Shown here: in pieces, positions 29,215 to 37,537 of the stretch | Layout of the letters: every line of letters begins with the position of its first letter | Position numbering within the stretch: position 1 is the first letter of the stretch | Assembly (NCBI RefSeq): GCF_900156165.1 | Contig: NZ_FTMY01000006.1 | Coordinates: 124,001 to 188,000 of the forward strand | Source: Pseudacidovorax sp. RU35E | Lineage (GTDB): Bacteria; Pseudomonadota; Gammaproteobacteria; Burkholderiales; Burkholderiaceae_C | Direction of reading: 5' to 3' | Length of the DNA stretch: 64,000 nt | The notes under the pieces: generated by a model | Told to the model about the DNA's origin: nothing | Database searches by the model: none | Seen by the model: the letters and a program-made list of their open reading frames with translations, nothing else | Position numbers and translations under genes: made by a program

Positions 29215-30264
29215 ATGTCTCCATCGGCTCTCGCCGCGCCGCGATCCCGCTTGCGCACCTGGGCGCAGCCCTGTCTCGCCGCCGGCCTTGTGCTGATCGC
29301 CAGCCTGCCCTGCGCCGCCGCCAGCGACCCGGCAGCGGCATCGTCTCCACCTGAACGCTGCGCGGCCACGAGCGGCCAGCCTTCGCCGCCGCGCGCCCTC
29401 GCCATGGCCCGCATCGCGCAGGCCGAGCACGCCGCCTGGGGCGGCGCGGAGTTGGATGCCGAAGGCCGCCTGTTTCGCAGCGGCGCCGCGGAGGCCGAGG
29501 AGCGCGGTGCCTTCGCCCGGCCCGCGCCCTGGCAGCGCGTGATGCGCTACTGGTCCGCCGTCGACGACGCCGAACAGGCCCACTGGCCCTCGGCCGTGCG
29601 GTTCGGCGCCCTGCGCCCCGCGCAACGCGAACTGCTGGAAGAGGCGCTGCAGATGGCCTCTGCCGACCTGCTGCAGGGCCTGGGCGCCGGGACGGGCGTC
29701 GGGCTGCAGAGCGACGAGCGCCGCGCCATCGCCGTGGCGCTGGCGCGCGTGGCCGTCATCGACACGCCCTGGTCCGCCGCCTTCATCAGCTGGGTCGCGC
29801 GCGAGGCCGGCCTGCAACCGGGCGAGTTCGTCTTCTCCGAGGCCCATGCCGACTACGCGGCCGATGCCTGGCACACCCGCATGCAGGAAAGCGCCGGTAA
29901 GCAGTCAGCCGGTGCCATGCGTGCCTGCGACCTGCGCGCCACCGCGCCGCGCGTGGGCGACCTGGTCTGCCATGCCCGCGCCACCAGCCGCGACCTCGTG
30001 ACGCTGGACGAGCTGGGCCAAGCGCTGGAGCGCCGCCGCACCACCGGCAGCGGCCTGCCCATGCATTGCGACGTGGTCGTGCAGGTGGACGACAACGGCT
30101 TCGACACCGTCGGCGGCAATGTGCTCGACGGCGTCACCGGCCGGCGCCTGGACTTCGCGCCCGGCACCCGACTTCTGGATGCGAGCTACCAGCCCGGCTG
30201 CAGCGCTTGCACCGACCGTCACCTGAGCACCGCACCCTGGGTGCTGCTGCTGCAATGGCGCTGA
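29215..30264 (+). CDS. DUF2272 domain exported protein
   Basis: 349-residue secreted or periplasmic protein. A signal peptide is evident (SRLRTWAQPCLAAGLVLIAS... with a cut after CAAA around residue 36). The DUF2272 region includes DTPWSAAFISWVAREAG and later HCDVVVQVDDNG and VGGNVLDG. Four or more cysteines in the mature part could form disulfides. The role of DUF2272 is not established; the CHAP/NlpC-like pattern (AAFISW, then HCDVVV, then VGGNV) suggests a papain-fold peptidase or amidase, but that is inference. It overlaps the region of the NlpC/P60 gene start and probably forms an operon with it. Confidence 0.75.
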   Translation: MSPSALAAPRSRLRTWAQPCLAAGLVLIASLPCAAASDPAAASSPPERCAATSGQPSPPRALAMARIAQAEHAAWGGAELDAEGRLFRSGAAEAEERGAFARPAPWQRVMRYWSAVDDAEQAHWPSAVRFGALRPAQRELLEEALQMASADLLQGLGAGTGVGLQSDERRAIAVALARVAVIDTPWSAAFISWVAREAGLQPGEFVFSEAHADYAADAWHTRMQESAGKQSAGAMRACDLRATAPRVGDLVCHARATSRDLVTLDELGQALERRRTTGSGLPMHCDVVVQVDDNGFDTVGGNVLDGVTGRRLDFAPGTRLLDASYQPGCSACTDRHLSTAPWVLLLQWR

Positions 30265-30320
30265 TGGCGGCAGGGTCGGCGGTCGATGCGCGCGCGACGG
30301 GCTGCGCCAGAATCGCGCCC

Positions 30321-30803
30321 GTGACGCCCGACAAGCGCCTTTTTCTCTCGGCGATGCTCCTGCAGGGCCTGCTGCTGGCAGGCTGCGGCAGCGCGCCGTC
30401 GCGGCCGGATCGGTACCGCTACCCGCCCCTCACGCCCGAACAGGCGAGCGACATCGCCATCCATGCGCTCGGTCTGGTGGGCACGCCCTACCGCTATGGC
30501 GGCAACACGCCCGAAGGCGGCTTCGACTGCAGCGGCCTGATTGGCTACGTCTACCGCACCCGCGCCGGCCTCGTGCCGCCGCGCACCGTGGCCCAGCTCG
30601 ACGAGTTCGGCGAGCCGGTGCGGGTCGATGCCTTGCGCACCGGCGACCTCGTGCTCTTCGGCCGTGGCCGGCCCACGCATGCCGGCATCTATGTGGGCGA
30701 CGGCCGCTTCGTGCATGCGCCGTCGACCGGCGGCACGGTGCGGCTGGACCAGCTTGCCGGCGTGTACTGGTCGAAGCAGCCGGTGAGCGCGCGGCGGCCC
30801 TGA
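30321..30803 (+). CDS. NlpC/P60 family lipoprotein (peptidoglycan endopeptidase)
   Basis: Cell-wall cysteine peptidase of 160 residues, expected to cut peptide stems of peptidoglycan from the outer membrane. The GTG start gives a compact lipoprotein signal ending LLLAGC (lipid Cys22); an upstream ATG at 30255 would overlap the DUF2272 gene and add a tail. The catalytic Cys70 is in FDCSGLIGYVY and His120 in HAGIYVGDGRFVHAPS, the complete NlpC/P60 pattern. Same strand as and immediately downstream of the DUF2272 gene. Confidence 0.9.
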   Translation: MTPDKRLFLSAMLLQGLLLAGCGSAPSRPDRYRYPPLTPEQASDIAIHALGLVGTPYRYGGNTPEGGFDCSGLIGYVYRTRAGLVPPRTVAQLDEFGEPVRVDALRTGDLVLFGRGRPTHAGIYVGDGRFVHAPSTGGTVRLDQLAGVYWSKQPVSARRP

Positions 30804-30846
30804 CCCGTCGCGACCCACGGCAGCCCGGCCGCGCGCGGCATCGGCC

Positions 30847-31836
30847 TCAGTCGATGCGCACGCCCCGCGTCTTGATCACCTGGCCGTAGCGGACCTTGTC
30901 GGCATCGATCACCTGCTGCAGCTCGGCCGCGGTGCTGCCGCGTGGCGTGGCACCCTGCGCGACCAGCGCCTCCTTCACCTCGGGCATGCGGGCCACCTCC
31001 TGCACGGCCGTGGAGAGCCGCTCGACGATGGCCGACGGCGTGCCGGCCGGCGCCATCACCGCCGTCCACGAGCCGGACTCGGCATTCGGCACGCCCAGTT
31101 CGGCCAGCGTCGGCACGTCGGGCATGGCGGGCGAGCGCTGCGCGCTGGTCACGGCCAGCGCGCGCAGCTTGCCGGCCTTGACGTAGCCCGAGGTCTCCAG
31201 CACCGAGGCGAAGAGCATGTCCACATGGCCGGCGATCAGGTCCGCCATGGCCGGCCCGCCGCCCTTGTAGGGCACGTGCCGCAGCTCGATGCCCGTGGCC
31301 TGCTGGAAGATCTCGCCCGTGAGGTGCGGCGATCCGCCGTTGCCCGAACTGGCGAAGGTGTACTTGCCCGGCGCGGCCTTGGCCAGGGCCACCAGCTCCT
31401 TCGGCGTGCGCGCGGGCAGCGCGGTGTTGATGACGAAGGCGAAGGGCAGCTCGGCGAACAGCGACACCGGTGCGAAGGCCTTGTCCGGGTCGTAGGGCAT
31501 CTTGTAGAGCCAGGGGTTGATGGACTGCGTGCCCACGTTGCCGAAGAAGAGCGTGTAGCCGTCGGGCTTGGCCTTGGCGACCAGGTCGGCGCCCACCAGG
31601 CCGCCGGCGCCGGCGCGGTTCTCCACCACCACCGACTGGCCCAGCTTGGCACCGAGCCGCGTGGCCAGCAGGCGCGCCGCGATGTCGGTGCCGCCGCCCG
31701 GCGAAAAAGGCACGATCAGCGTGACTGGCCGCACCGGCCAGGCTGGCTGCGCCAGCGCGCCCCATGGCATCAATACGGCCATGGCCGTGGCCGCCAGCAG
31801 GGCGCCGCGGCGCCGAAGGAAGGGTCTTGTCTCCAT
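30847..31836 (-). CDS. Tripartite tricarboxylate (Bug) periplasmic binding protein 1
   Basis: 329-residue extracytoplasmic receptor of the TctC/Bug family. Signal peptide (ALLAATAMAVLMPWGALAQ), then VTLIVPFSPGGGTDIAARLL and the ENRAGAGGLVGADLVAK motif that cradles the carboxylate of the ligand. Last gene of the minus-strand operon starting at 37434. No TctA or TctB membrane gene is nearby. Ligands of the family are usually carboxylates; the catabolic genes beside it suggest a sugar acid or hydroxy acid. Confidence 0.9.
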   Translation of the reverse strand: METRPFLRRRGALLAATAMAVLMPWGALAQPAWPVRPVTLIVPFSPGGGTDIAARLLATRLGAKLGQSVVVENRAGAGGLVGADLVAKAKPDGYTLFFGNVGTQSINPWLYKMPYDPDKAFAPVSLFAELPFAFVINTALPARTPKELVALAKAAPGKYTFASSGNGGSPHLTGEIFQQATGIELRHVPYKGGGPAMADLIAGHVDMLFASVLETSGYVKAGKLRALAVTSAQRSPAMPDVPTLAELGVPNAESGSWTAVMAPAGTPSAIVERLSTAVQEVARMPEVKEALVAQGATPRGSTAAELQQVIDADKVRYGQVIKTRGVRID

Positions 31837-31883
31837 GGGATCTGCTCCTCGTTGGTCTGTGGAATCGTCGAAGGCTGCCTGAG

Positions 31884-32843
31884 TCAGGCCGAGCCCGGCA
31901 CCGGCACGCGGACCCGGCCGGTGGCGAAGTAGCTGGCCAGGTTGTCCATCACGAGGTCGGCCATGGCCTGGCGGGTCTCGTGCGTGTTGCTGGCCACGTG
32001 CGGCAGCAGCACCACGTTGTCCATGGCGAACAGGGCCTCGGGCACCTGGGGCTCCTGCTCGAAGACGTCCAGCCCGGCACCCGCGATGCGGCCCTGCTGC
32101 AGGGCCTGCACCAGCGCCGCCTGGTCGACCACGGTGCCGCGCGACACATTGACCAAGAAGCCGTGCGGCCCCAGCGCATCGAGCACCGCGGCCGAGATCA
32201 GCCCGCGCGTGGCGGGCCCGCCGGCACTGGCCACGACCAGGAAGTCGGCCCAGCGCGCCAGGCCCTCCAGCGTGGGCTCGTAGCCGTAGGGCACGTCGTC
32301 CACCATCTGGCGGTTGTGGTAGCGCACGTCCATGTCGAAGCCGCTGGCCCGCCGCGCGATGACACGGCCGATGCGGCCCAGGCCCACGATGCCCAGGCGC
32401 TTGCCGCTGACGCGGTGGCTGAGCGGAAACTGCCCGCGCAGCCAGTCGCCCCGGCGGGTGAAGCGGTCGGCCGCGCTGAAGCGGCGGGCCACGTCCATCA
32501 CCAGGCCGAAGGCCGTGTCGGCCACGCAGTCGTTGAGCACGTCGGGCGTGTAGCCCACCGCGATGCCGCGCTCGCGGGCCCGCTCGACATCGATGGTCTC
32601 GAAGCCCACGCCGAAGTTGGAGATCACGCGCAGCGAGGGCAGCGCGTCGATCAGCGCTCGCGGCGCACCGATGCGCGCCGTGCAGGCGATGCCGTCGAAC
32701 TGCGCGCCCTCCGCCGCCAGGAAGGCCGCCGGGTCGGGCTGGGCCTGCAGCAGCGTGAGCCGGTAGGTGGCGGCCAGCGCCTGTTCGAGCTGCGGCAGCA
32801 GCGGGCCGTTCTGGAGGATGCGGGGTCGGGTGTCGAGGGTCAT
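31884..32843 (-). CDS. D-2-hydroxyacid dehydrogenase (glyoxylate/hydroxypyruvate reductase type)
   Basis: 319-residue NAD(P)-dependent dehydrogenase. The nucleotide motif is GIVGLGRIGRVIARR; catalytic residues are the Arg in NVSRGTVVD, the Glu in LDVFEQEP and the His in LLPHVASNT. Closest in pattern to GhrB/HprA-type hydroxypyruvate or 2-ketogluconate reductases. It sits between two Bug receptors in the operon, so it may act on the product of the dehydratase/aldolase steps encoded upstream. Confidence 0.9.
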   Translation of the reverse strand: MTLDTRPRILQNGPLLPQLEQALAATYRLTLLQAQPDPAAFLAAEGAQFDGIACTARIGAPRALIDALPSLRVISNFGVGFETIDVERARERGIAVGYTPDVLNDCVADTAFGLVMDVARRFSAADRFTRRGDWLRGQFPLSHRVSGKRLGIVGLGRIGRVIARRASGFDMDVRYHNRQMVDDVPYGYEPTLEGLARWADFLVVASAGGPATRGLISAAVLDALGPHGFLVNVSRGTVVDQAALVQALQQGRIAGAGLDVFEQEPQVPEALFAMDNVVLLPHVASNTHETRQAMADLVMDNLASYFATGRVRVPVPGSA

Positions 32844-32907
32844 GGTTCTCGCAAAGTGCGCCCAGGCGACCGCCGCCGGGCTGCGTTCGTCAAGGGCGCG
32901 CTGGCGC

Positions 32908-33879
32908 TCACTCGGGCTGGATGCCGGCCTGACGGGCCACCTGCGCCCACTTGGCCATCTCGCTGGCGATGAAGGCGCCGAACTGCTGCGGCGTGCCGCC
33001 GCCAGCCTCCATGCCGGCGTTCTGGAAATGCTGGCGCACCTCGGGCAGCGCCAGGATGCGGTCGACCTCGGTGTTCAGCCGGCCGATGGCCGCCGCCGGC
33101 GTGCCGGCCGGCGCGAGCAGGCCGCCCCAGGTGCTGGTCTCGTAGCCGGGCAGGCCCGCCTCGGCCATGGTGGGCACGTCGGGCAGCATGGCCACGCGGC
33201 GCGGCGTGGTCACGGCCAGGGCGCGCAGCTTGCCGGCCTTGACCTGGGCATTGACCGCCGCCAGCGTGTCGAACATCAGCGCCACGCGGCCGCTCATCAG
33301 GTCGGGATGGGCCAGCGTGCTGCCCTTGTAGGGAATGTGCGTGAGGTCCAGCCCCGCCATGCTCTTGAACAGCTCGCCCGAAAAATGCGGCGCGCCGCCC
33401 GAGCCGCTGGAGGCGAAGGCCAGTTGGCCCGGCCGCGCCTTGGCATAGGCGACCAGCTCCTGCACGCTGCGCACCGGCAGGCTGGGCGCCACCACCAGCA
33501 CCAGCGGCACCACATGGGTGAGCACCACGGGCTCGAAACTGCGCAGCGTGTCGAAGGGCAGCTTGCGCACCATGCTCGGGTTGATGGCATGGCTGCTGGC
33601 CACCAGCGCCAGCGTGTGGCCGTCGGGCGGGCTCTTGGCCACGAAGTCGGTGCCGATGATGCCGGTGGCCCCGGCGCGGTTGTCCACCACCACCGGCTGG
33701 CCCCAGGCCTCGGAGAGCTTCTGGCCGATCAGTCGGGCGGCCAGGTCGATGGCGCCGCCCGGCGAGGCGGGCACCACGATGGTCAGCGAGCGGCTGGGAA
33801 AGGCCGGCTGCGCCGCGGCCGGCAGGGTCCAGGCGGCGGCACTGGCACCCAGGGCGCCGAGCAGGTGTCTGCGTTGCAT
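32908..33879 (-). CDS. Tripartite tricarboxylate (Bug) periplasmic binding protein 2
   Basis: 323-residue receptor with a Tat-like or Sec signal (MQRRHLLGALGASAAAW..., cut after AAA-Q). Mature part has LTIVVPASPGGAIDLAARL and DNRAGATGIIGTDFVAK. It is 13 nt downstream of the third Bug gene and 64 nt upstream of the dehydrogenase gene. Different enough in the binding loops (GGAID instead of GGGTD or GGSTD) to suggest a different ligand from its neighbours. Confidence 0.9.
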   Translation of the reverse strand: MQRRHLLGALGASAAAWTLPAAAQPAFPSRSLTIVVPASPGGAIDLAARLIGQKLSEAWGQPVVVDNRAGATGIIGTDFVAKSPPDGHTLALVASSHAINPSMVRKLPFDTLRSFEPVVLTHVVPLVLVVAPSLPVRSVQELVAYAKARPGQLAFASSGSGGAPHFSGELFKSMAGLDLTHIPYKGSTLAHPDLMSGRVALMFDTLAAVNAQVKAGKLRALAVTTPRRVAMLPDVPTMAEAGLPGYETSTWGGLLAPAGTPAAAIGRLNTEVDRILALPEVRQHFQNAGMEAGGGTPQQFGAFIASEMAKWAQVARQAGIQPE

Positions 33880-33892
33880 GGCGCGCGCCCTT

Positions 33893-34873
33893 TCAGTCGG
33901 CGGTCGCGCCGGACTTCTTCACCAGTTCGGCCCAGCGCGGGATCTCCTGCGCCATGAAGTCGCGCAGCTCCTCGGGCGAGCTCGCCACGATCTCCATCGC
34001 CAGCTGGCCTTCGAGCTTGTCCTTGACGTCGGGCTGGCGCAGAGCCTTCACGATCTCGGCATTGAGGCGCTGCACGATGGGCTTTGGCGTGCCCTTGGGC
34101 GCATACACGGCCTGCCAGGACGACATCTCGAAGCCGGGCAGGCCGGCCTCGATCATGGTGGGCAGTTGCGGCTGCAGCGCGATGCGCTTGGCGGTGGTCA
34201 CGGCCAGCAGCTTGAGCTTGCCGCTCTGCACCAGCGGCAGGGCCGCCGTCACCTGGTCGAACATGAAGGGCACCAGGCCCGCGGCCACGTCGGTCATGGC
34301 CGGCGGCGTGCCCTTGTAGGGCACGTGGGTGAGCTTGACGCCAATGGCGTCCGCGAACATCTCACCCGCCAGGTGCGTGGAGGTGCCCGCGCCGGACGAG
34401 GCGAAGTTGCGCTTGGACGGGTCTTTCTTGAGCAGTGCCACCAGCTCGGCCACCGAGTTGACGCCCAGCTGCGTGTTGACGATCAGCACATTGGGCAGGC
34501 GGGCCGTGAGGCAGACCGGCTCGAAGTCCTTCACCGGGTCGTAGGGCAGCTTGCGGTACAGGCTGGCGTTGATGGCATGCGTGCTGATGGTGCCGCCGAA
34601 CAGGGTGTAGCCGTCGGGCGCGGCCTTGGCCACGTAGGCGGCGCCGATGCCGCCGGCCTGCCCGGGGCGGTTGTCCACCACCACGGATTGCTTGAGGCCT
34701 TCGCCCAGCTTCTGCGCGAGGGTGCGGCCGACGATGTCGGTGGAGCCGCCCGGCGTGAAGGGCACCACATAGGTGATGGGCTTGGCGGTGGGCCATTCGC
34801 CCTGGGCCAGGGCCAGGCTGGGCAAGGTGAGGGCGATGCCGGCCTGCAGGGCCTGGCGGCGGTTGATGGTCAT
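33893..34873 (-). CDS. Tripartite tricarboxylate (Bug) periplasmic binding protein 3
   Basis: 326-residue receptor; signal peptide MTINRRQALQAGIALTLPSLALAQ. Motifs ITYVVPFTPGGSTDIVGRTL and DNRPGQAGGIGAAYVAK. The ATG at 34873 was chosen for this signal; the frame stays open further upstream into the RraA-like gene but has no supporting start. First of the three Bug genes after the RraA-like gene (44-nt gap). Confidence 0.9.
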   Translation of the reverse strand: MTINRRQALQAGIALTLPSLALAQGEWPTAKPITYVVPFTPGGSTDIVGRTLAQKLGEGLKQSVVVDNRPGQAGGIGAAYVAKAAPDGYTLFGGTISTHAINASLYRKLPYDPVKDFEPVCLTARLPNVLIVNTQLGVNSVAELVALLKKDPSKRNFASSGAGTSTHLAGEMFADAIGVKLTHVPYKGTPPAMTDVAAGLVPFMFDQVTAALPLVQSGKLKLLAVTTAKRIALQPQLPTMIEAGLPGFEMSSWQAVYAPKGTPKPIVQRLNAEIVKALRQPDVKDKLEGQLAMEIVASSPEELRDFMAQEIPRWAELVKKSGATAD

Positions 34874-34917
34874 GGTGTGGTCTCCGTTGTTGTTCGATGG
34901 GTGCGGGCCTGCGGGGC

Positions 34918-35628
34918 TCAGCGGCCGCGCTCGGCGCGCCAGGCGGCGAAGTCGCTGCGGCTCTGCTCGTCCGTGGGCGGGTACAGGCCGAGGATGGAGC
35001 GGCCCTCCATCACCTTCTCCTGCACGAAGTCCTCGAAGGCCGTCATCTCGGTGGCCTCGGCCGCGATCTCGTCGGCCAGGTGGGCCGGGATGACGACCAC
35101 GCCCTCGGCATCGCCCACCACCACGTCGCCCGGGAACACCGGGGCGTCGCCGCAGCCGATGGGGCCGTTGATCTCGATGGCCTCGTGCAGCGTCAGGTTG
35201 GTCGGGGCGCTGGGCCGCAGGTGGTAGGCCGGCATGTCGTAGCGCGCGATGTCGGGGCTGTCGCGAAAGCCGCCGTCGGTGACCACGCCGGCCACACCGC
35301 GCTTCATCAGCCGCGCGGCCAGGATGCCGCCGGCCGAGGCGGCGCGCGCATCCTTGCGGCTGTCGATCACCAGCACGGCGCCGGGCGGGCACTGCTCCAC
35401 GGCCTGGCGCTGCGGATGGTTGCGGTCGAGGAAGACGTCGATGCGGTTGCGGTCCTCGCGCGCCGGCATGTAGCGCAGCGTGAAGGCCTCGCCCACCATG
35501 TTGGGCAGGCCGGGGTTGAGCGGACGCACGTCTTGGATCATCTGGTGGCGCAGCCCGCGCTTGAACAGCGCGGTGCACAGCGTGGCAGTGCTGACCTTCA
35601 TCAGCAGCGCGCGGGTCTTGTCTTTCAC
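34918..35628 (-). CDS. RraA / 4-hydroxy-4-methyl-2-oxoglutarate aldolase family protein
   Basis: 236-residue RraA-fold protein. The family covers metal-dependent class II pyruvate aldolases (HMG/CHA aldolase, LigK-like) and the RNase E inhibitor RraA. Signature stretches: GGILAARLMKRGVAGVVTDGGFRD, which carries the Arg and Asp of the aldolase active site (xRG...TDGxxRD), and GDVVVGDAEGVVVIP. The G-x-x-RD pattern favours an aldolase over RraA proper. Context of dehydratase plus dehydrogenase plus receptors also favours catabolism. Confidence 0.82.
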   Translation of the reverse strand: MKDKTRALLMKVSTATLCTALFKRGLRHQMIQDVRPLNPGLPNMVGEAFTLRYMPAREDRNRIDVFLDRNHPQRQAVEQCPPGAVLVIDSRKDARAASAGGILAARLMKRGVAGVVTDGGFRDSPDIARYDMPAYHLRPSAPTNLTLHEAIEINGPIGCGDAPVFPGDVVVGDAEGVVVIPAHLADEIAAEATEMTAFEDFVQEKVMEGRSILGLYPPTDEQSRSDFAAWRAERGR

Positions 35629-35703
35629 GAAGGGCTCCTGTCGGAAGAAGAGGAAGTCGGTGCGGGTGGCACGGGCGCGCGAGGCGGGCGCGCCCGGCCG
35701 GGC

Positions 35704-37434
35704 TCAGAAGATGTCGGGCTCCGGCACGGGCTGGCCGAAGCTGGTCTCGAGGAAGTCGAAGTCGCAGCCCTCGTGGGCCTGCTTGATGTGGCGGCCGAAC
35801 ATCCAGCCATAGCCGCGCTCGTAGCGCGCCGGCGGCGGGGCCCAGGCGGCGCGGCGGCGGGCGAGTTCCTCATCGTCCACATGCAGGTGGATGCGGCGCG
35901 CGGGCACGTCCACGCTGATGCGGTCGCCGGTCTGCACCAGCGCCAGCGGACCACCGACGGCCGCCTCGGGCGAGCAGTGCAGCAGGCAGCCGCCGTAGCT
36001 GGTGCCGCTCATGCGCGCATCCGACAGCCGCAGCATGTCGCTCACGCCCTGGCGCAGCAGCTTGGTGGGGATGGGCAGCATGCCCCACTCGGGCATGCCG
36101 GCGCCGCGCGGGCCGGCATTGCGCAGCACCAGGATGTCTTCGGCGGTGACGTCCAGCGCCGGGTCTTCCACCGCCTTCTTGAGCGAGGGATAGTCGTCGA
36201 ACACCAGCGCGCGGCCGGTGTGCTGCAGCAGGTGCGGCGCGCAGGCGCTGGGCTTGATGACCACGCCGTCGGGCGCCAGGTTGCCGCGCAGCACGGCCAG
36301 CGCGCCCTCGGCATAGATGGGGTTGTCCAGCGGCCGGATCACGTCCGCGTGGTGCACCTCGGCACCGGCAATGTTCTCGCCCAGCGTGCGGCCGTTGACG
36401 GTGAGCGCCTCGGTCTGCAGGTGGCCGCGGATCGCCTCCAGCAGGGCGCGCAGGCCACCGGCGTAATAGAAGTCCTCCATCAGGTAGGCGTCGCCGCTGG
36501 GCCGGATGTTGGCGATCACCGGCACACGGCGGCTGGCGGCGTCGAAGTCCTCCAGGCTGACCGGATGGCCGGCGCGGCGCGACATGGCGATCAGATGGAT
36601 GATGGCGTTGGTCGAGCAGCCCATGGCCATGGCGCAGGCGATGCCGTTCTCGAAGCTGGCGCGGCTGAGCAGGCGCGCGGGCGTGAGGTCGTCCCACACC
36701 ATCTCGACGATGCGGCGGCCGCAGTCGGCGCTCATGCGGATGTGGTTGGCATCGGCGGCCGGAATGCTGCTCGCGCCCGGCAGCGTGAGGCCCACGGCTT
36801 CGGCGATGCCCATCATGGTGGCGGCCGTGCCCATGGTCATGCAGGTGCCGTGGCTGCGGGCGATGCCGGCCTCCATCTCGCGCCAGGCGGTCTCGTCCAG
36901 GCGGCCGGCGCGGCGTTCGTCCCAGTACTTGAAGGCGTCGGAGCCGGAGCCCAGTACGCGGCCCTTCCAGTTGCCACGCAGCATGGGGCCGGCGGGCAGG
37001 TAGATGAAGGGCAGGCCCATGCTGGTGGCGCCCATCACCAGGCCGGGCGTGGTCTTGTCGCAGCCGCCCATGAGCACGGCGCCGTCCACCGGATGGCTGC
37101 GCAGCAGCTCCTCCGTCTCCATCGCCAGGAAGTTGCGGTAGAGCATGGAGGTGGGCTTGACCATGCTCTCCGACAGCGAGATGGCCGGCAGCTCCAAGGG
37201 CCAGCCACCGGCCTGCAGGATGCCGCGCTTGACGTCCTCCACCCGCTGCTTGAAGTGGCTGTGGCACTGGTTGGCATCGCTCCATGTGTTGACGATGGCG
37301 ATGACGGGCTTGCCCATCCAGTCCTCGTAGCCATAGCCCATCTGCAGAACGCGGGAGCGGTGGCCGAAGGAGCGGAAGTCGTCGGGGGCGAACCAGCGCG
37401 CGCTGCGCAGGCTCTCGGGGGTGCGGCGGGTCAT
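35704..37434 (-). CDS. IlvD/Edd family dehydratase, sugar-acid type
   Basis: 576-residue iron-sulfur dehydratase. The three cluster cysteines are Cys57 (NQCHSHF), Cys125 (GGCDKTTPG) and Cys198 (GTCMTMG), close to the positions known for L-arabinonate dehydratase. With the LMGGCDKT motif and the C-terminal MFGRHIKQAHEGCDFDFLE end, it resembles sugar-acid dehydratases (arabinonate, xylonate, galactonate) more than the branched-chain enzyme IlvD. First gene of the six-gene operon, whose promoter contains the GntR-type palindrome. Confidence 0.88.
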   Translation of the reverse strand: MTRRTPESLRSARWFAPDDFRSFGHRSRVLQMGYGYEDWMGKPVIAIVNTWSDANQCHSHFKQRVEDVKRGILQAGGWPLELPAISLSESMVKPTSMLYRNFLAMETEELLRSHPVDGAVLMGGCDKTTPGLVMGATSMGLPFIYLPAGPMLRGNWKGRVLGSGSDAFKYWDERRAGRLDETAWREMEAGIARSHGTCMTMGTAATMMGIAEAVGLTLPGASSIPAADANHIRMSADCGRRIVEMVWDDLTPARLLSRASFENGIACAMAMGCSTNAIIHLIAMSRRAGHPVSLEDFDAASRRVPVIANIRPSGDAYLMEDFYYAGGLRALLEAIRGHLQTEALTVNGRTLGENIAGAEVHHADVIRPLDNPIYAEGALAVLRGNLAPDGVVIKPSACAPHLLQHTGRALVFDDYPSLKKAVEDPALDVTAEDILVLRNAGPRGAGMPEWGMLPIPTKLLRQGVSDMLRLSDARMSGTSYGGCLLHCSPEAAVGGPLALVQTGDRISVDVPARRIHLHVDDEELARRRAAWAPPPARYERGYGWMFGRHIKQAHEGCDFDFLETSFGQPVPEPDIF

Positions 37435-37479
37435 GAGGGGGCGTGTCTCCGATGCCGCCGGTGGTCGTCGATCCGGCGG

Positions 37480-37517
37480 TCGACATGCATTGAAACACTA
37501 ATATATTAGTGCGTCAA
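37480..37517. promoter_or_regulatory. Divergent promoters around a perfect GntR-type palindrome
   Basis: A perfect 16-bp palindrome CACTAATATATTAGTG occupies 37496-37511. On the minus strand it fills the spacer between TTGACG (37517-37512) and TTCAAT (37494-37489) of a likely dehydratase-operon promoter. On the plus strand TCGACA (37480-37485), 16 nt, TATATT (37502-37507) gives a possible promoter for the regulator gene, overlapped by the same palindrome. AT-rich sequence is rare in this window, which adds weight. Confidence 0.8.
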
Positions 37518-37537
37518 ATGCCAGAATCCAGGCGCTG

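Noticed and set aside
34897-37509. 870-codon open frame on the plus strand opposite the dehydratase
   Set aside because: Shadow of the IlvD/Edd and RraA-like genes, whose cysteine and aldolase motifs are intact on the minus strand.
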